From NCBI GenBank assembly GCA_013816325.1, contig JACDEP010000028.1, positions 1-16,659 on the forward strand: a DNA stretch of 16,659 nucleotides, written 5' to 3'. Position numbers and translations under genes: made by a program. Positions 7,312-13,373 of this stretch are shown in pieces. Origin of the DNA: Methylotenera sp. GTDB lineage: Bacteria > Pseudomonadota > Gammaproteobacteria > Burkholderiales > Methylophilaceae. Below the pieces are notes generated by a model. That model was not told the origin of the DNA, ran no database searches, and saw only the letters and a list, made by a program, of their open reading frames with translations. Each line of letters starts with the position of its first letter. Position 1 is the first letter of the stretch.

Positions 7312-7609
7312 TTTGTTCAAGTATTTCTGTGACAGCTGGACAAGTAATAATTTAGCAAGGCTGCGCAGGTGATGACTATTACCTTTCAAAGCGGTTGTGC
7401 GCAAGTGACCAGGATTGTGGACGCGAGCCAACCAGTCCTTATACTAGCTGGACTTAATGAAGGCGCTTGTTTTGCGAGGAAGCGCTAGTATAAGACAGTA
7501 AACACAATACCATCACCATGAAAGCAGTAGGTGAAATGTTAAGGTTAAAATGAGACTTCATGAGCTACTTATAGAGCCGTTGATCAAAAGTCAGGTTGCG
7601 AACCGTAAG
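7312..7609 (+). pseudogene. Decayed cyclic-nucleotide-binding domain gene fragment
   Basis: This stretch is a relic of a gene related to the one at 5567-6652, in the same orientation. Reading in shifting frames gives SISVTAGQVII, a stop, QG..GD.YYL, then DASQPVLILAGLNEGACF, then EEALV, a stop, DSKHNTITMK, and finally MLRLK, a stop, DF. These follow the intact protein's second CNB domain (about residues 181-275) in order. In-frame stops are at 7353, 7491, 7551, 7572 and 7581, and at least two frameshifts are needed, near 7385-7425 and near 7474. The N-terminal domain and the rhodanese domain are missing. Base-level divergence from the intact gene is substantial, so the copy is old. It lies between the two pilin repeats, in the same relation to pilin B as the intact gene has to pilin A. 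Confidence 0.85.
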
Positions 7610-7630
7610 TTGCTATATGTCATCCCAAAG

Positions 7631-7657
7631 AAAAAGAGACCACGAAGGTCTCTTTTT
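7631..7657. terminator. Bidirectional rho-independent terminator
   Basis: Perfect 11-bp stem AAAAAGAGACC / GGTCTCTTTTT with a five-base loop; A-tract before and T-tract after make it work in either direction. It lies between the CNB pseudogene (plus) and pilin copy B (minus), about 48 bases past the pilin stop. It is probably the original terminator for both converging genes. Confidence 0.85.
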
Positions 7658-7667
7658 GTGAAATAAG

Positions 7668-7694
7668 GTGCGCAAACGTGAAGCCGTTGCGCAC
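7668..7694 (-). other. Stem-loop in the 3' untranslated region of pilin copy B
   Basis: GTGCGCAA and TTGCGCAC form an 8-bp GC-rich stem around an 11-base loop, 10 bases after the pilin stop and before the terminator. With no T-run after it, it is not itself a terminator and may protect the mRNA 3' end. Part of it (7667-7677) is also exactly complementary to the copy B leader at 8096-8106. Confidence 0.6.
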
Positions 7695-7704
7695 TCTACA
7701 CTTG

Positions 7705-8070
7705 CTAAGGAGTACAAGCGCCTGTTGTGTAGTCGCAAGCAATCGTTGTTGAGGTGCCAGGAGATTTAGGAACAGGTGACCATGTTGTTAATGCAGCTAA
7801 CGCAGCGGCAGTTGATCCACTTGTAACGGTCGGTGCATTAGTACATGCCTTACCTGCCATGGCGGCGGCTGGAAGTAGCGTTGGATCTGCAGCCGTAGCC
7901 GCAGTAGCAACAAGTCGAGTGTAGCCAGCAGCTTCATCTAAACACGCGTTATTCGCAGCTTTGACAGTGTAATTTTTGTATTGTGGCAATGCTACAGCTG
8001 CCAAAATACCAATAATTGCCACAACAATCATTAACTCGATCAAGGTAAAACCTTTTTGAATTTGTTTCAT
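7705..8070 (-). CDS. Type IV pilin (PilA-like), copy B
   Basis: A 121-residue prepilin sharing 114 of 121 residues with copy A: leader MKQIQKG, cleavage before Phe8, mature Glu5 kept, hydrophobic helix 8-30 identical, the same four cysteines (43, 76, 112, 119). The ATG at 8070 is chosen because it has an AAAAGGA ribosome site 7 bases upstream and gives the standard short prepilin leader. The frame is open to 8202, but that would add 44 residues before the prepilin leader and would run through the promoter. Six of the seven substitutions fall in the globular head, and none touches a cysteine. Followed by a stem-loop and a bidirectional terminator. It may be a second major pilin, a reserve copy for recombination, or an alternately expressed subunit. 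Confidence 0.93.
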   Translation of the reverse strand: MKQIQKGFTLIELMIVVAIIGILAAVALPQYKNYTVKAANNACLDEAAGYTRLVATAATAADPTLLPAAAMAGKACTNAPTVTSGSTAAALAALTTWSPVPKSPGTSTTIACDYTTGACTP

Positions 8071-8136
8071 TTTAAATCCTTTTAAAAATTTGGAGGTTTG
8101 CGCACCGATATACATCTCAGTGCTTGAATTATAGTT

Positions 8137-8152
8137 AGCAATAGCTATGCCA
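8137..8152 (-). promoter_or_regulatory. Sigma54 (RpoN) type promoter of pilin copy B
   Basis: Minus strand TGGCAT-AGCTA-TTGCT, with one spacer base different from copy A and all key -24 and -12 bases kept. It stands 67 bases upstream of the ATG at 8070, exactly as in copy A. The rest of the 8071-8411 gap holds the imperfect inverted repeat at 8150-8175, an AT-rich stretch without visible genes at 8201-8279, and a terminator hairpin at 8280-8309. Confidence 0.85.
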
Positions 8153-8279
8153 GTTTTGTCACGAAGTGAAACTAGTTTTAATACTAGGCAAACACTTTTC
8201 ACTTTATTAGTGATTTGAATTTATCCGGGAAATTGGTAGAAATTGCTTGTATCTCATATAGTTAGCAATATAAAAATAA

Positions 8280-8309
8280 TAAAGGGCTAGATTGAAATCT
8301 AGCCCTTTA
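8280..8309. terminator. Rho-independent terminator downstream of the mxaD-like gene
   Basis: Perfect 13-bp stem (TAAAGGGCTAGAT / ATCTAGCCCTTTA) with a four-base loop. On the minus strand it is followed by TTATTATTTTTAT, as expected for the end of the mxaD-like transcript about 100 bases after its stop. The plus side is also T-rich, so it may act both ways. It also separates that locus from the pilin B promoter. Confidence 0.85.
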
Positions 8310-8411
8310 AATTTGTTATTATTTATTTATTTGTTTCAACCGCTAATAACTGTCAAAAAATGTCACTTATAAATTTCCATAATGACCATTTTGTCTGCTC
8401 TTTGCGGTTAG

Positions 8412-8951
8412 TTACTTTGAAGATTCGGCCACTTTTTTCAAGTTTGCTAAGCCTGCATCGTAAATGCCAGTCACTGCGTCAGTTGCGGTTTTGTCATCTT
8501 GACCAGCTGGAATAGGCGGGTTCAATTTATATAAACGATAGAAACGGCCAACCCAAGTTACGGTTGTTTCACCAGCGTTTTCACCTTTAGCAACGGTCAT
8601 GACTGAGTTGTAATCGGTGAATGGTAATTGGCTACTGACGATTTCATATTTCAGCTTCATGTCTTTGTCGTCAATGCTGCGCAGTTTCTCAACAATAGTG
8701 CTGCCGGATTTAAGCGTTAATGTTCTGAAAGTAGCCATATCGCCATTTTCGTCTTTTTTCTGTTCAGTTTTATCCGTAGCGATTGCCGGGTGCCATTTTT
8801 GCATATTGCCGAAATCTTTTACCAATGCCCAAACTTTTGCTTGATCTGCTTTGATTGTGACGGTTTTTTCAACTTTTTGTGGGGTAGGGCCGTGGGCTAC
8901 TGCTGTAAATGACACGACGCTTAATGCGATTAAAGCCAAAATCTTTTTCAT
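8412..8951 (-). CDS. mxaD: Periplasmic SRPBCC (START-like) protein, MxaD family
   Basis: A 179-residue exported protein. Residues 1-19 are a signal peptide (MKKILALIALSVVSFTAVA) with cleavage before HGPTPQKVEK. The remainder is an SRPBCC-fold domain with VWALVKDFGNMQKWHPAIA at about 40-58, the TLTLKSGSTIVEKL strand pair near 88-101, and a C-terminal helix ending in LANLKKVAE. The mature N-terminus beginning with HGPTPQKV and the WHPAI segment are what I recall from MxaD proteins of methylotrophs. MxaD is reported to help the interaction of methanol dehydrogenase with cytochrome cL. No methanol dehydrogenase genes are in the window, so the specific role is inferred. It has a GGAGA ribosome site, lies 156 bases after the beta-propeller gene on the same strand, and has its own terminator. 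Fold and export are firm; the name is less so. Confidence 0.78.
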   Translation of the reverse strand: MKKILALIALSVVSFTAVAHGPTPQKVEKTVTIKADQAKVWALVKDFGNMQKWHPAIATDKTEQKKDENGDMATFRTLTLKSGSTIVEKLRSIDDKDMKLKYEIVSSQLPFTDYNSVMTVAKGENAGETTVTWVGRFYRLYKLNPPIPAGQDDKTATDAVTGIYDAGLANLKKVAESSK

Positions 8952-9005
8952 TTATCTTTCTCCATAGCTCTCGACATGAGAGGAATTATTCAAAAACAAC
9001 AATGC

Positions 9006-9018
9006 ATTATAAATTATA
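9006..9018 (-). promoter_or_regulatory. Possible -10 region for the mxaD-like gene
   Basis: Two overlapping-phase TATAAT hexamers occur on the minus strand, 55-62 bases before the ATG, but no convincing -35 box lies at proper spacing. An inverted repeat ACTGTC / GACAGT at 9070-9089 lies upstream and could be an operator. Weak evidence in AT-rich DNA. Confidence 0.3.
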
Positions 9019-9107
9019 AGTACCTATTTTGTTAATCGTATTGCTGCTTGCCAGCATTTTAACGGCACAACTGTCGGTTGGTTGACAGTATTAATATGGC
9101 CATAACT

Positions 9108-10091
9108 TTAATTTACAGTTTTTAAGATGAACTGCCCAAACGCTCGACTTTTCTCGCCTGTCTTGATGCTCGTAATTAATTTATTGGTACTTGTATCAAT
9201 GACACTCACATTGTCACTGCCCCAGTTGGCTACGTATACACGTTTATTCGATTCATCAATACTGATGCCTTCGGGTGTGCTTCCAACATTAATAGTGGCT
9301 TTTATCGTTCTGGTGATCATATCAAGCACGGTAATACTGTCATCTTGGGTGTTTGTTACATATAGCATTTTTCCATTTACACTGATTGCAGCACAATAAG
9401 GGTGAAAACCTACCTTGATTCGCTGCTGCTTGCCGGATTTTAGATTCACGATACTGACACTATCTTCTTTTACGTTCACGCTAATCAATAATTCTCCGTT
9501 CGAGCTTAGCGAAATACCGTAAGGGTGTTTCCCCACAGGGATACGTTTTTTAATGGTCAAAGTATAGGTGTCGATTTGCGCAATGTCATTACTGTCCCGG
9601 TTGGCAACATAAAGCCATTTGTTATCAGGGCTTACCAGCAAACCAGCTGGGGCATCACCAACTTTAATTTCCCGCACTGAGTGATTGGCATCCGTCGTAA
9701 TTGCCACCACGCGATTATCAAACCAATCGGCCGCATATAGTATTTTGCTATCAGGAGATAATGCCAAGCCCACGGGTGAACCTTTTATTTTGATCGTATC
9801 GATGACGTTATTGGTTTTAGCATCGATGACGCTGATATTCTGACTTTCTACGTTTGAGATATAAACACGCTGCAGCTTATTTGATACTGCAATTCCAACT
9901 GGGGCTTTGCCGACATTGATCGTTTTGATAATTACGTTCTTTTCGGTATCTATTACTGATACAGTGTCTTCGCCCTGGTTGGTTACGTAAGCTCTCGAAT
10001 GCTTTTCAAGCAAAGGTGCGGCGCTACATGCTACATTGGCAAGCATGCATATGAATACCAAATAATAGCTAATTTTTATTTTTTCACGCAT
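9108..10091 (-). CDS. Exported seven-bladed YVTN/NHL-type beta-propeller protein
   Basis: A 327-residue protein with a signal peptide (about 1-23, hydrophobic stretch YYLVFICMLANVACSA). A cysteine at 22 sits in a poor lipobox, so signal peptidase I cleavage is likelier than lipidation. Seven repeats of about 42 residues follow from residue 33: each has a [RIWLM]xY[VI][AST]N-like strand, then a VSVID-type strand, then an I.VG..P.G[IL].[LV]S turn, so the propeller closes with seven blades. The family includes the YVTN repeat proteins and the propellers associated with PQQ-dependent alcohol catabolism. No catalytic residues can be assigned. It is 156 bases upstream of the MxaD-like gene on the same strand, which fits a role near periplasmic quinoprotein alcohol oxidation, but that is inference from context. 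It is divergent from rppH across an 89-base gap. Confidence 0.85.
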   Translation of the reverse strand: MREKIKISYYLVFICMLANVACSAAPLLEKHSRAYVTNQGEDTVSVIDTEKNVIIKTINVGKAPVGIAVSNKLQRVYISNVESQNISVIDAKTNNVIDTIKIKGSPVGLALSPDSKILYAADWFDNRVVAITTDANHSVREIKVGDAPAGLLVSPDNKWLYVANRDSNDIAQIDTYTLTIKKRIPVGKHPYGISLSSNGELLISVNVKEDSVSIVNLKSGKQQRIKVGFHPYCAAISVNGKMLYVTNTQDDSITVLDMITRTIKATINVGSTPEGISIDESNKRVYVANWGSDNVSVIDTSTNKLITSIKTGEKSRAFGQFILKTVN

Positions 10092-10180
10092 AAGCTTAGA
10101 TTTTTATATATAAATGGTAGCTTTCAATAATGCGTGAAATATGAAAAAATTGCACTAAATAATTAAGGCAGTAAAACGCT

Positions 10181-10690
10181 ATGTTAGATCGTGATGGGTT
10201 TCGCCCGAATGTTGGCATTATTCTATGTAACACTAATAATCAGGTTTTTTGGGGTAAGCGTATACGTGAGCATGCCTGGCAATTCCCGCAAGGCGGTATT
10301 AAGTATGGCGAAAGCCCTGAACAGGCTATGTATCGGGAGTTGATGGAAGAGGTTGGCCTAAAACCTGAGCATGTTAAAATTTTAGGGCGTACAAAAGATT
10401 GGCTTCGATATGAAGTGCCGACTAGCTGGGTAAAACGTGAATGGCGCGGCAGTTACAAAGGCCAAAAACAGATTTGGTATCTATTGCGCATGGTTGGCCG
10501 CGACAGTGATGTTTCTTTGCGTGCTACGGAACATCCTGAATTTGATGCTTGGCGTTGGAGCGAGTATTGGGTGCCGCTTGAAGACGTGATAGAGTTTAAG
10601 CGTGGAGTTTACGAATCGGCACTCAACGAACTGGCCCCCCATTTACACCACAAAAACATTAAAAACCTCCAACAAACAAGCTATAAGTAG
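10181..10690 (+). CDS. rppH: RNA 5' pyrophosphohydrolase (Nudix)
   Basis: RppH removes phosphate from the triphosphorylated 5' ends of mRNAs, opening them to RNase E decay. The 169-residue protein begins MLDRDGFRPNVGIILCN, as in the family, and carries WQFPQGGI followed by the complete Nudix box at 38-60: Gly38, Glu44, Arg52-Glu53, Glu56-Glu57, Gly59. Further conserved segments are W-RYEVP (about 69-76), KGQKQIWYLLR (about 93-103) and FDAWRWSEYW (about 123-132). Length fits RppH (E. coli 176). The ATG at 10181 follows AAGG about a dozen bases upstream. It is convergent with psd; the two stop codons are only 33 bases apart and share a hairpin. Confidence 0.95.
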   Translation: MLDRDGFRPNVGIILCNTNNQVFWGKRIREHAWQFPQGGIKYGESPEQAMYRELMEEVGLKPEHVKILGRTKDWLRYEVPTSWVKREWRGSYKGQKQIWYLLRMVGRDSDVSLRATEHPEFDAWRWSEYWVPLEDVIEFKRGVYESALNELAPHLHHKNIKNLQQTSYK

Positions 10691-10692
10691 CC

Positions 10693-10723
10693 ATATAAAA
10701 CCTACATTAAGCAGGTTTTATAT
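10693..10723. terminator. Shared terminator between convergent rppH and psd
   Basis: Perfect 11-bp stem ATATAAAACCT / AGGTTTTATAT with a nine-base loop. It starts two bases after the rppH stop and ends directly at the psd stop. The T-rich arm and flank serve rppH, and the A-rich opposite arm serves psd on the minus strand. Confidence 0.75.
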
Positions 10724-11572
10724 TTATATCTTAGTCGCCATCATTTCCCCAAGCTGCACAAACTTGGCTGGATTCCATATTCTATTGAATTTTAGCCTAT
10801 TGTTCTGGAATAACATCACTACCGTAGAACCTAACAAAAATCGACCCATTTCTTCGCCTTGTTGCAATTGAATGTTTTGTTGTTCGTATCCCCAACTACG
10901 GATATTACTTGAACGCGGTGGATTGATAATGCCATGCCACACGGTGGACATGCTGCCAACAATCGTGGCCCCAACGAGCACCAGCACAAAATCACCATGT
11001 TCTTCAGAGTGAAATTCACACACTACCCGTTCATTACGTGCAAATAACCCAGGTACACCCCTTGCAGTGGTGGGGTTGACAGAAAATAAAGCACCCGGCA
11101 CGTAGGTCATTTTTAGCAACCTACCTGCACACGGCATGTGAATGCGGTGGTAATCTTTCGGGCTTAGATACAGACAAGCAAAAGTCCCATCCTGATACTT
11201 TTGCGCTGCAATTTCATTCCCACCTAATAAAGCGCTCGTAGAATAATAATGGCCTTTAGCCTGAAAGATTTGGTCGGCTTCGATATGACCGAACTGACTA
11301 ATTGACCCATCAATGGGGCATATAAAATCTGCTTTTGTTAATGGGCGTGCATCAGACTTTAATGGCCGTGTGAAAAATTCATTAAAAGTTTTGTATGAAG
11401 AAATATTTGGATCAAGCGCTTCCAACATGTTCACCTTATAGTGCTCCACAAACCAAGTGATAATTATTGTTGTGAATCTCCCAGCCTCAAGATTGGCGAA
11501 TTTTCCTGCCAAAATGGTAATGAGTTGCTTTGGAATGATGTATTGAATTAAAACTGACATGCGATTATTCAC
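10724..11572 (-). CDS. psd: Phosphatidylserine decarboxylase proenzyme
   Basis: Converts phosphatidylserine to phosphatidylethanolamine at the inner membrane, using a pyruvoyl group made by self-cleavage. The 282-residue protein is close in length and sequence to the long-form E. coli enzyme. Visible residues: KTFNEFFTRPLK (61-72), catalytic Asp88 in PIDGSIS, His142 and His145 in YHRIHMPC, FSVNPTTA and GLFARNERVV (163-184), VGATIVGS (200-207), and the cleavage site LGST with Gly248-Ser249. Cleavage there would give a beta chain of 248 residues and an alpha chain of 34. The start used is a GTG at 11572 with GGA six bases upstream; an ATG four codons later (11560) is the alternative. It lies downstream of ilvBNC on the same strand, behind the ilvC terminator, so it is probably transcribed separately or by readthrough. 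Confidence 0.95.
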   Translation of the reverse strand: MNNRMSVLIQYIIPKQLITILAGKFANLEAGRFTTIIITWFVEHYKVNMLEALDPNISSYKTFNEFFTRPLKSDARPLTKADFICPIDGSISQFGHIEADQIFQAKGHYYSTSALLGGNEIAAQKYQDGTFACLYLSPKDYHRIHMPCAGRLLKMTYVPGALFSVNPTTARGVPGLFARNERVVCEFHSEEHGDFVLVLVGATIVGSMSTVWHGIINPPRSSNIRSWGYEQQNIQLQQGEEMGRFLLGSTVVMLFQNNRLKFNRIWNPAKFVQLGEMMATKI

Positions 11573-11625
11573 TGGAATTCCATTAATTGAGCGGTAGCAA
11601 TATTTTATACCGACTGATCAAAATA

Positions 11626-11656
11626 AAAAGGGCAGAACGTAAACGTCTGCCCTTTT
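11626..11656 (-). terminator. Rho-independent terminator of the ilvBNC operon
   Basis: 11-bp stem AAAAGGGCAGA / TCTGCCCTTTT with a nine-base loop, 18 bases after the ilvC stop. On the minus strand it runs into TTTTTATTTTG. It separates ilvC from psd. Confidence 0.9.
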
Positions 11657-11674
11657 AAAAATCACTAATATGAA

Positions 11675-12691
11675 TTAGTTTTTAGATTGGTCTACTAACT
11701 TGTTTTTAGCAATCCAAGGCATCATTGCGCGCAACTGACCGCCAACTTGCTCGATTGGGTGAGCAGCGTTCAAACGACGGCGTGCAGTCATTTCAGGGTA
11801 ATTAGTGCGACCTTCTAAAATGAACTGTTTAGCGTAGTTACCGTTTTGAATGTTAGCTAAAGCTTCTTGCATTGCATAACGAGATTCGTCATTGATAACT
11901 TTAGGACCAGTCACGTACTCGCCGTATTCTGCATTGTTTGAGATTGAGTAGTTCATGTTGGCGATACCGCCTTCGTACATCAAATCTACAATTAATTTCA
12001 ATTCGTGCAAGCATTCGAAATACGCCATTTCAGGCGCGTAACCAGCATCTACCAATGTTTCGAAACCAGCTTTTACCAATTCAACAGCGCCACCGCATAG
12101 AACTGCTTGTTCGCCAAACAAATCGGTTTCGGTTTCTTCGCGGAACGTGGTTTCCAAAATGCCAGCACGAGTGCCGCCGTTAGCAGCTGCGTAAGAAAGT
12201 GCTAGGTCTTTGGCTTTGCCAGATTTATCTTGATATACAGCGATCAATGAAGGTACGCCGCCGCCTTTAAGGTATTCTGAACGCACTGTGTGGCCTGGAC
12301 CTTTTGGTGCAATCATGATCACGTCCAAATCAGCATTAGGCACGATTTGGTTGTAATGAATATTGAAACCGTGTGCGAAAGCTAATGCAGCGCCTTTTTT
12401 CAGGTTCGGTGCAATTTCAGCAGCGTAGATACCAGCCATTGTTTCGTCAGGTAGTAATACCATTACAACGTCAGCTTCTTTTACTGCGGCAGCGATTTCT
12501 AAGGTTCGGTGACCGGCATTTTCAGCTTTAGCCCATGAGGTGCCTTCTTTACGCAAGCCGATAGTGACGCTCACGCCGCTGTCTTTAAGGTTGGCAGCAT
12601 GTGCATGACCCTGTGATCCGTAACCCACGATGGTTACTTTTTTGCCTTTAATTAAGCTAAGGTCTGCGTCTTTATCGTAATAAACTTTCAT
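11675..12691 (-). CDS. ilvC: Ketol-acid reductoisomerase, class I (NADP+)
   Basis: Second step of valine and isoleucine synthesis: isomerises and reduces acetolactate or acetohydroxybutyrate to the dihydroxy acid, using Mg2+ and NADPH. The 338-residue length is that of the short class I enzymes. The Rossmann motif GYGSQGHAHA is at 23-32 and the cofactor loop LRKEGTSW at 46-53, where Arg47 and Ser52 point to NADPH. His107 lies in FAHGFNIH. The metal-binding residues are Asp190, Glu194, Glu226 and Glu230, and Ser251 is in NYSISN. All active-site positions are intact. It follows ilvN by 54 bases in the ilvBNC order usual in betaproteobacteria and is closed by a strong terminator. Confidence 0.98.
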   Translation of the reverse strand: MKVYYDKDADLSLIKGKKVTIVGYGSQGHAHAANLKDSGVSVTIGLRKEGTSWAKAENAGHRTLEIAAAVKEADVVMVLLPDETMAGIYAAEIAPNLKKGAALAFAHGFNIHYNQIVPNADLDVIMIAPKGPGHTVRSEYLKGGGVPSLIAVYQDKSGKAKDLALSYAAANGGTRAGILETTFREETETDLFGEQAVLCGGAVELVKAGFETLVDAGYAPEMAYFECLHELKLIVDLMYEGGIANMNYSISNNAEYGEYVTGPKVINDESRYAMQEALANIQNGNYAKQFILEGRTNYPEMTARRRLNAAHPIEQVGGQLRAMMPWIAKNKLVDQSKN

Positions 12692-12745
12692 TTCTGTTTC
12701 TCGCCTTTCAATGCAAATTCTGAATTAATTAAATATATTTCTTAC

Positions 12746-13237
12746 TTAAACTTTTAATATCCGGTCGCCGCGGCCTATGCCGGATGCGCCTGTACGGACT
12801 GTTTCTAGAATAGCTGCCTTATCTAAGCTGTCGATAAAAGCGTCTAATTTATTGCCAGAGCCGGTAAGCTCAATGGTAAAGCTGCCGTCAGCCACATCGA
12901 TAATACGACCACGGAAGATATCACACATACGTTTCATTTCTTCACGGAACGCGCCAGTTGCCTTAACCTTAACCAGCATAAGTTCGCGCTCAATAAATTT
13001 GCCGTCATTGAGGTCAAGCACTTTGACCACATCGATCAATTTATTGAGTTGCTTAATGATTTGTTCGATGACTTCATCGGAACCCGAAGTGACGATAGTC
13101 ATTCGTGACAAAGTCGGGTCTTCAGTCGGCGCAACAGTTAAAGATTCAATGTTGTAGCCGCGTGCAGAGAATAATCCTGCAACACGTGATAATGCGCCGG
13201 ATTCGTTTTCCATTAACAAGGAAATAATATGCCTCAT
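12746..13237 (-). CDS. ilvN: Acetolactate synthase small (regulatory) subunit
   Basis: Regulatory subunit of acetohydroxyacid synthase; it activates the catalytic subunit and normally carries valine feedback control. It is 163 residues, the size of E. coli IlvH, so I use the ilvN name conventional in this group. The N-terminal ACT domain (about 4-78) begins HIISLLMENESGALSRVAGLFSARGYNIESLTV, with the Asn11, Gly14 and Asn29 region tied to valine binding in E. coli IlvH all present, so feedback sensitivity is expected. The C-terminal half contains ELMLVKVKA and ends in ASGIGRGDRIL. A strong GGGAG ribosome site lies 7 bases before the ATG. The gap from ilvB is unusually wide (136 bases) and contains inverted repeats. 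Confidence 0.96.
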   Translation of the reverse strand: MRHIISLLMENESGALSRVAGLFSARGYNIESLTVAPTEDPTLSRMTIVTSGSDEVIEQIIKQLNKLIDVVKVLDLNDGKFIERELMLVKVKATGAFREEMKRMCDIFRGRIIDVADGSFTIELTGSGNKLDAFIDSLDKAAILETVRTGASGIGRGDRILKV

Positions 13238-13249
13238 GCTTTAACTCCC

Positions 13250-13372
13250 GCAAAGCACTGGTGCGAAATATTAACAAAGCTCGGGAACCTAAAAAAACTG
13301 GAGTTTGCGCGTTTGTAAGTGAGGATTTTCGAGGTTTTTTGCCACACAGTTAGCATAAGTGATGTGCTTTGC
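13250..13372 (-). promoter_or_regulatory. Structured intergenic segment between ilvB and ilvN
   Basis: The 136-base gap within the operon is bracketed by a perfect 9-bp inverted repeat, GCAAAGCAC at 13250-13258 and GTGCTTTGC at 13364-13372. Inside it, segments complementary to the ilvN ribosome site occur: CGGGA at 13282-13286 and GGAGTT at 13300-13305 on the plus strand, which are TCCCG and AACTCC in the mRNA. The RNA could therefore fold to hide or expose the GGGAG. No small gene or terminator with a T-run was recognised in it. Function is a guess; the repeats are certain. Confidence 0.4.
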
Positions 13373-13373
13373 A

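Larger units (their letters stand above)
7694..8200. repeat. Direct repeat, copy B (pilin gene plus promoter)
   Basis: About 507 bp matching 6791-7298 in direct orientation. It includes the complete second pilin gene, its leader and its sigma54-type promoter, and both copies stop matching after CACTTTTC. The sequence between the two repeats (7299-7693) holds the CNB pseudogene and a terminator, so the duplicated unit was larger than the pilin alone. Confidence 0.9.

Noticed and set aside
6791..8200. Composite transposon or insertion sequence suggested by the 508-bp direct repeats
   Set aside because: The repeats encode pilins, not transposases, and have no terminal inverted repeats or target-site duplication; tandem duplication explains them better.
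8071..8202. 44-residue N-terminal extension of pilin B
   Set aside because: The extension runs through the sigma54-type promoter and leader. The internal ATG at 8070 has a strong ribosome site and gives the canonical prepilin leader seen in copy A.
8362..8388. CRP-like site (TGTCAC ... ATGACC) downstream of the mxaD-like gene
   Set aside because: The half-sites do not match TGTGA-N6-TCACA in sequence or spacing, and the location is downstream of a gene rather than in a promoter.
7168..8411. CRISPR array in the repeat-rich pilin region
   Set aside because: There are only two long repeats of gene size, with no short regularly spaced repeats and no cas genes.
10602..10871. Plus-strand open frame overlapping the rppH end and the psd gene
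   Set aside because: It overlaps two well-supported genes and their shared terminator; it is an out-of-frame shadow.
11005..11025. GTGAAATTCACAC palindrome as a CRP operator
   Set aside because: It lies inside the psd coding region with a spacer too short for CRP and codes for conserved-region residues.
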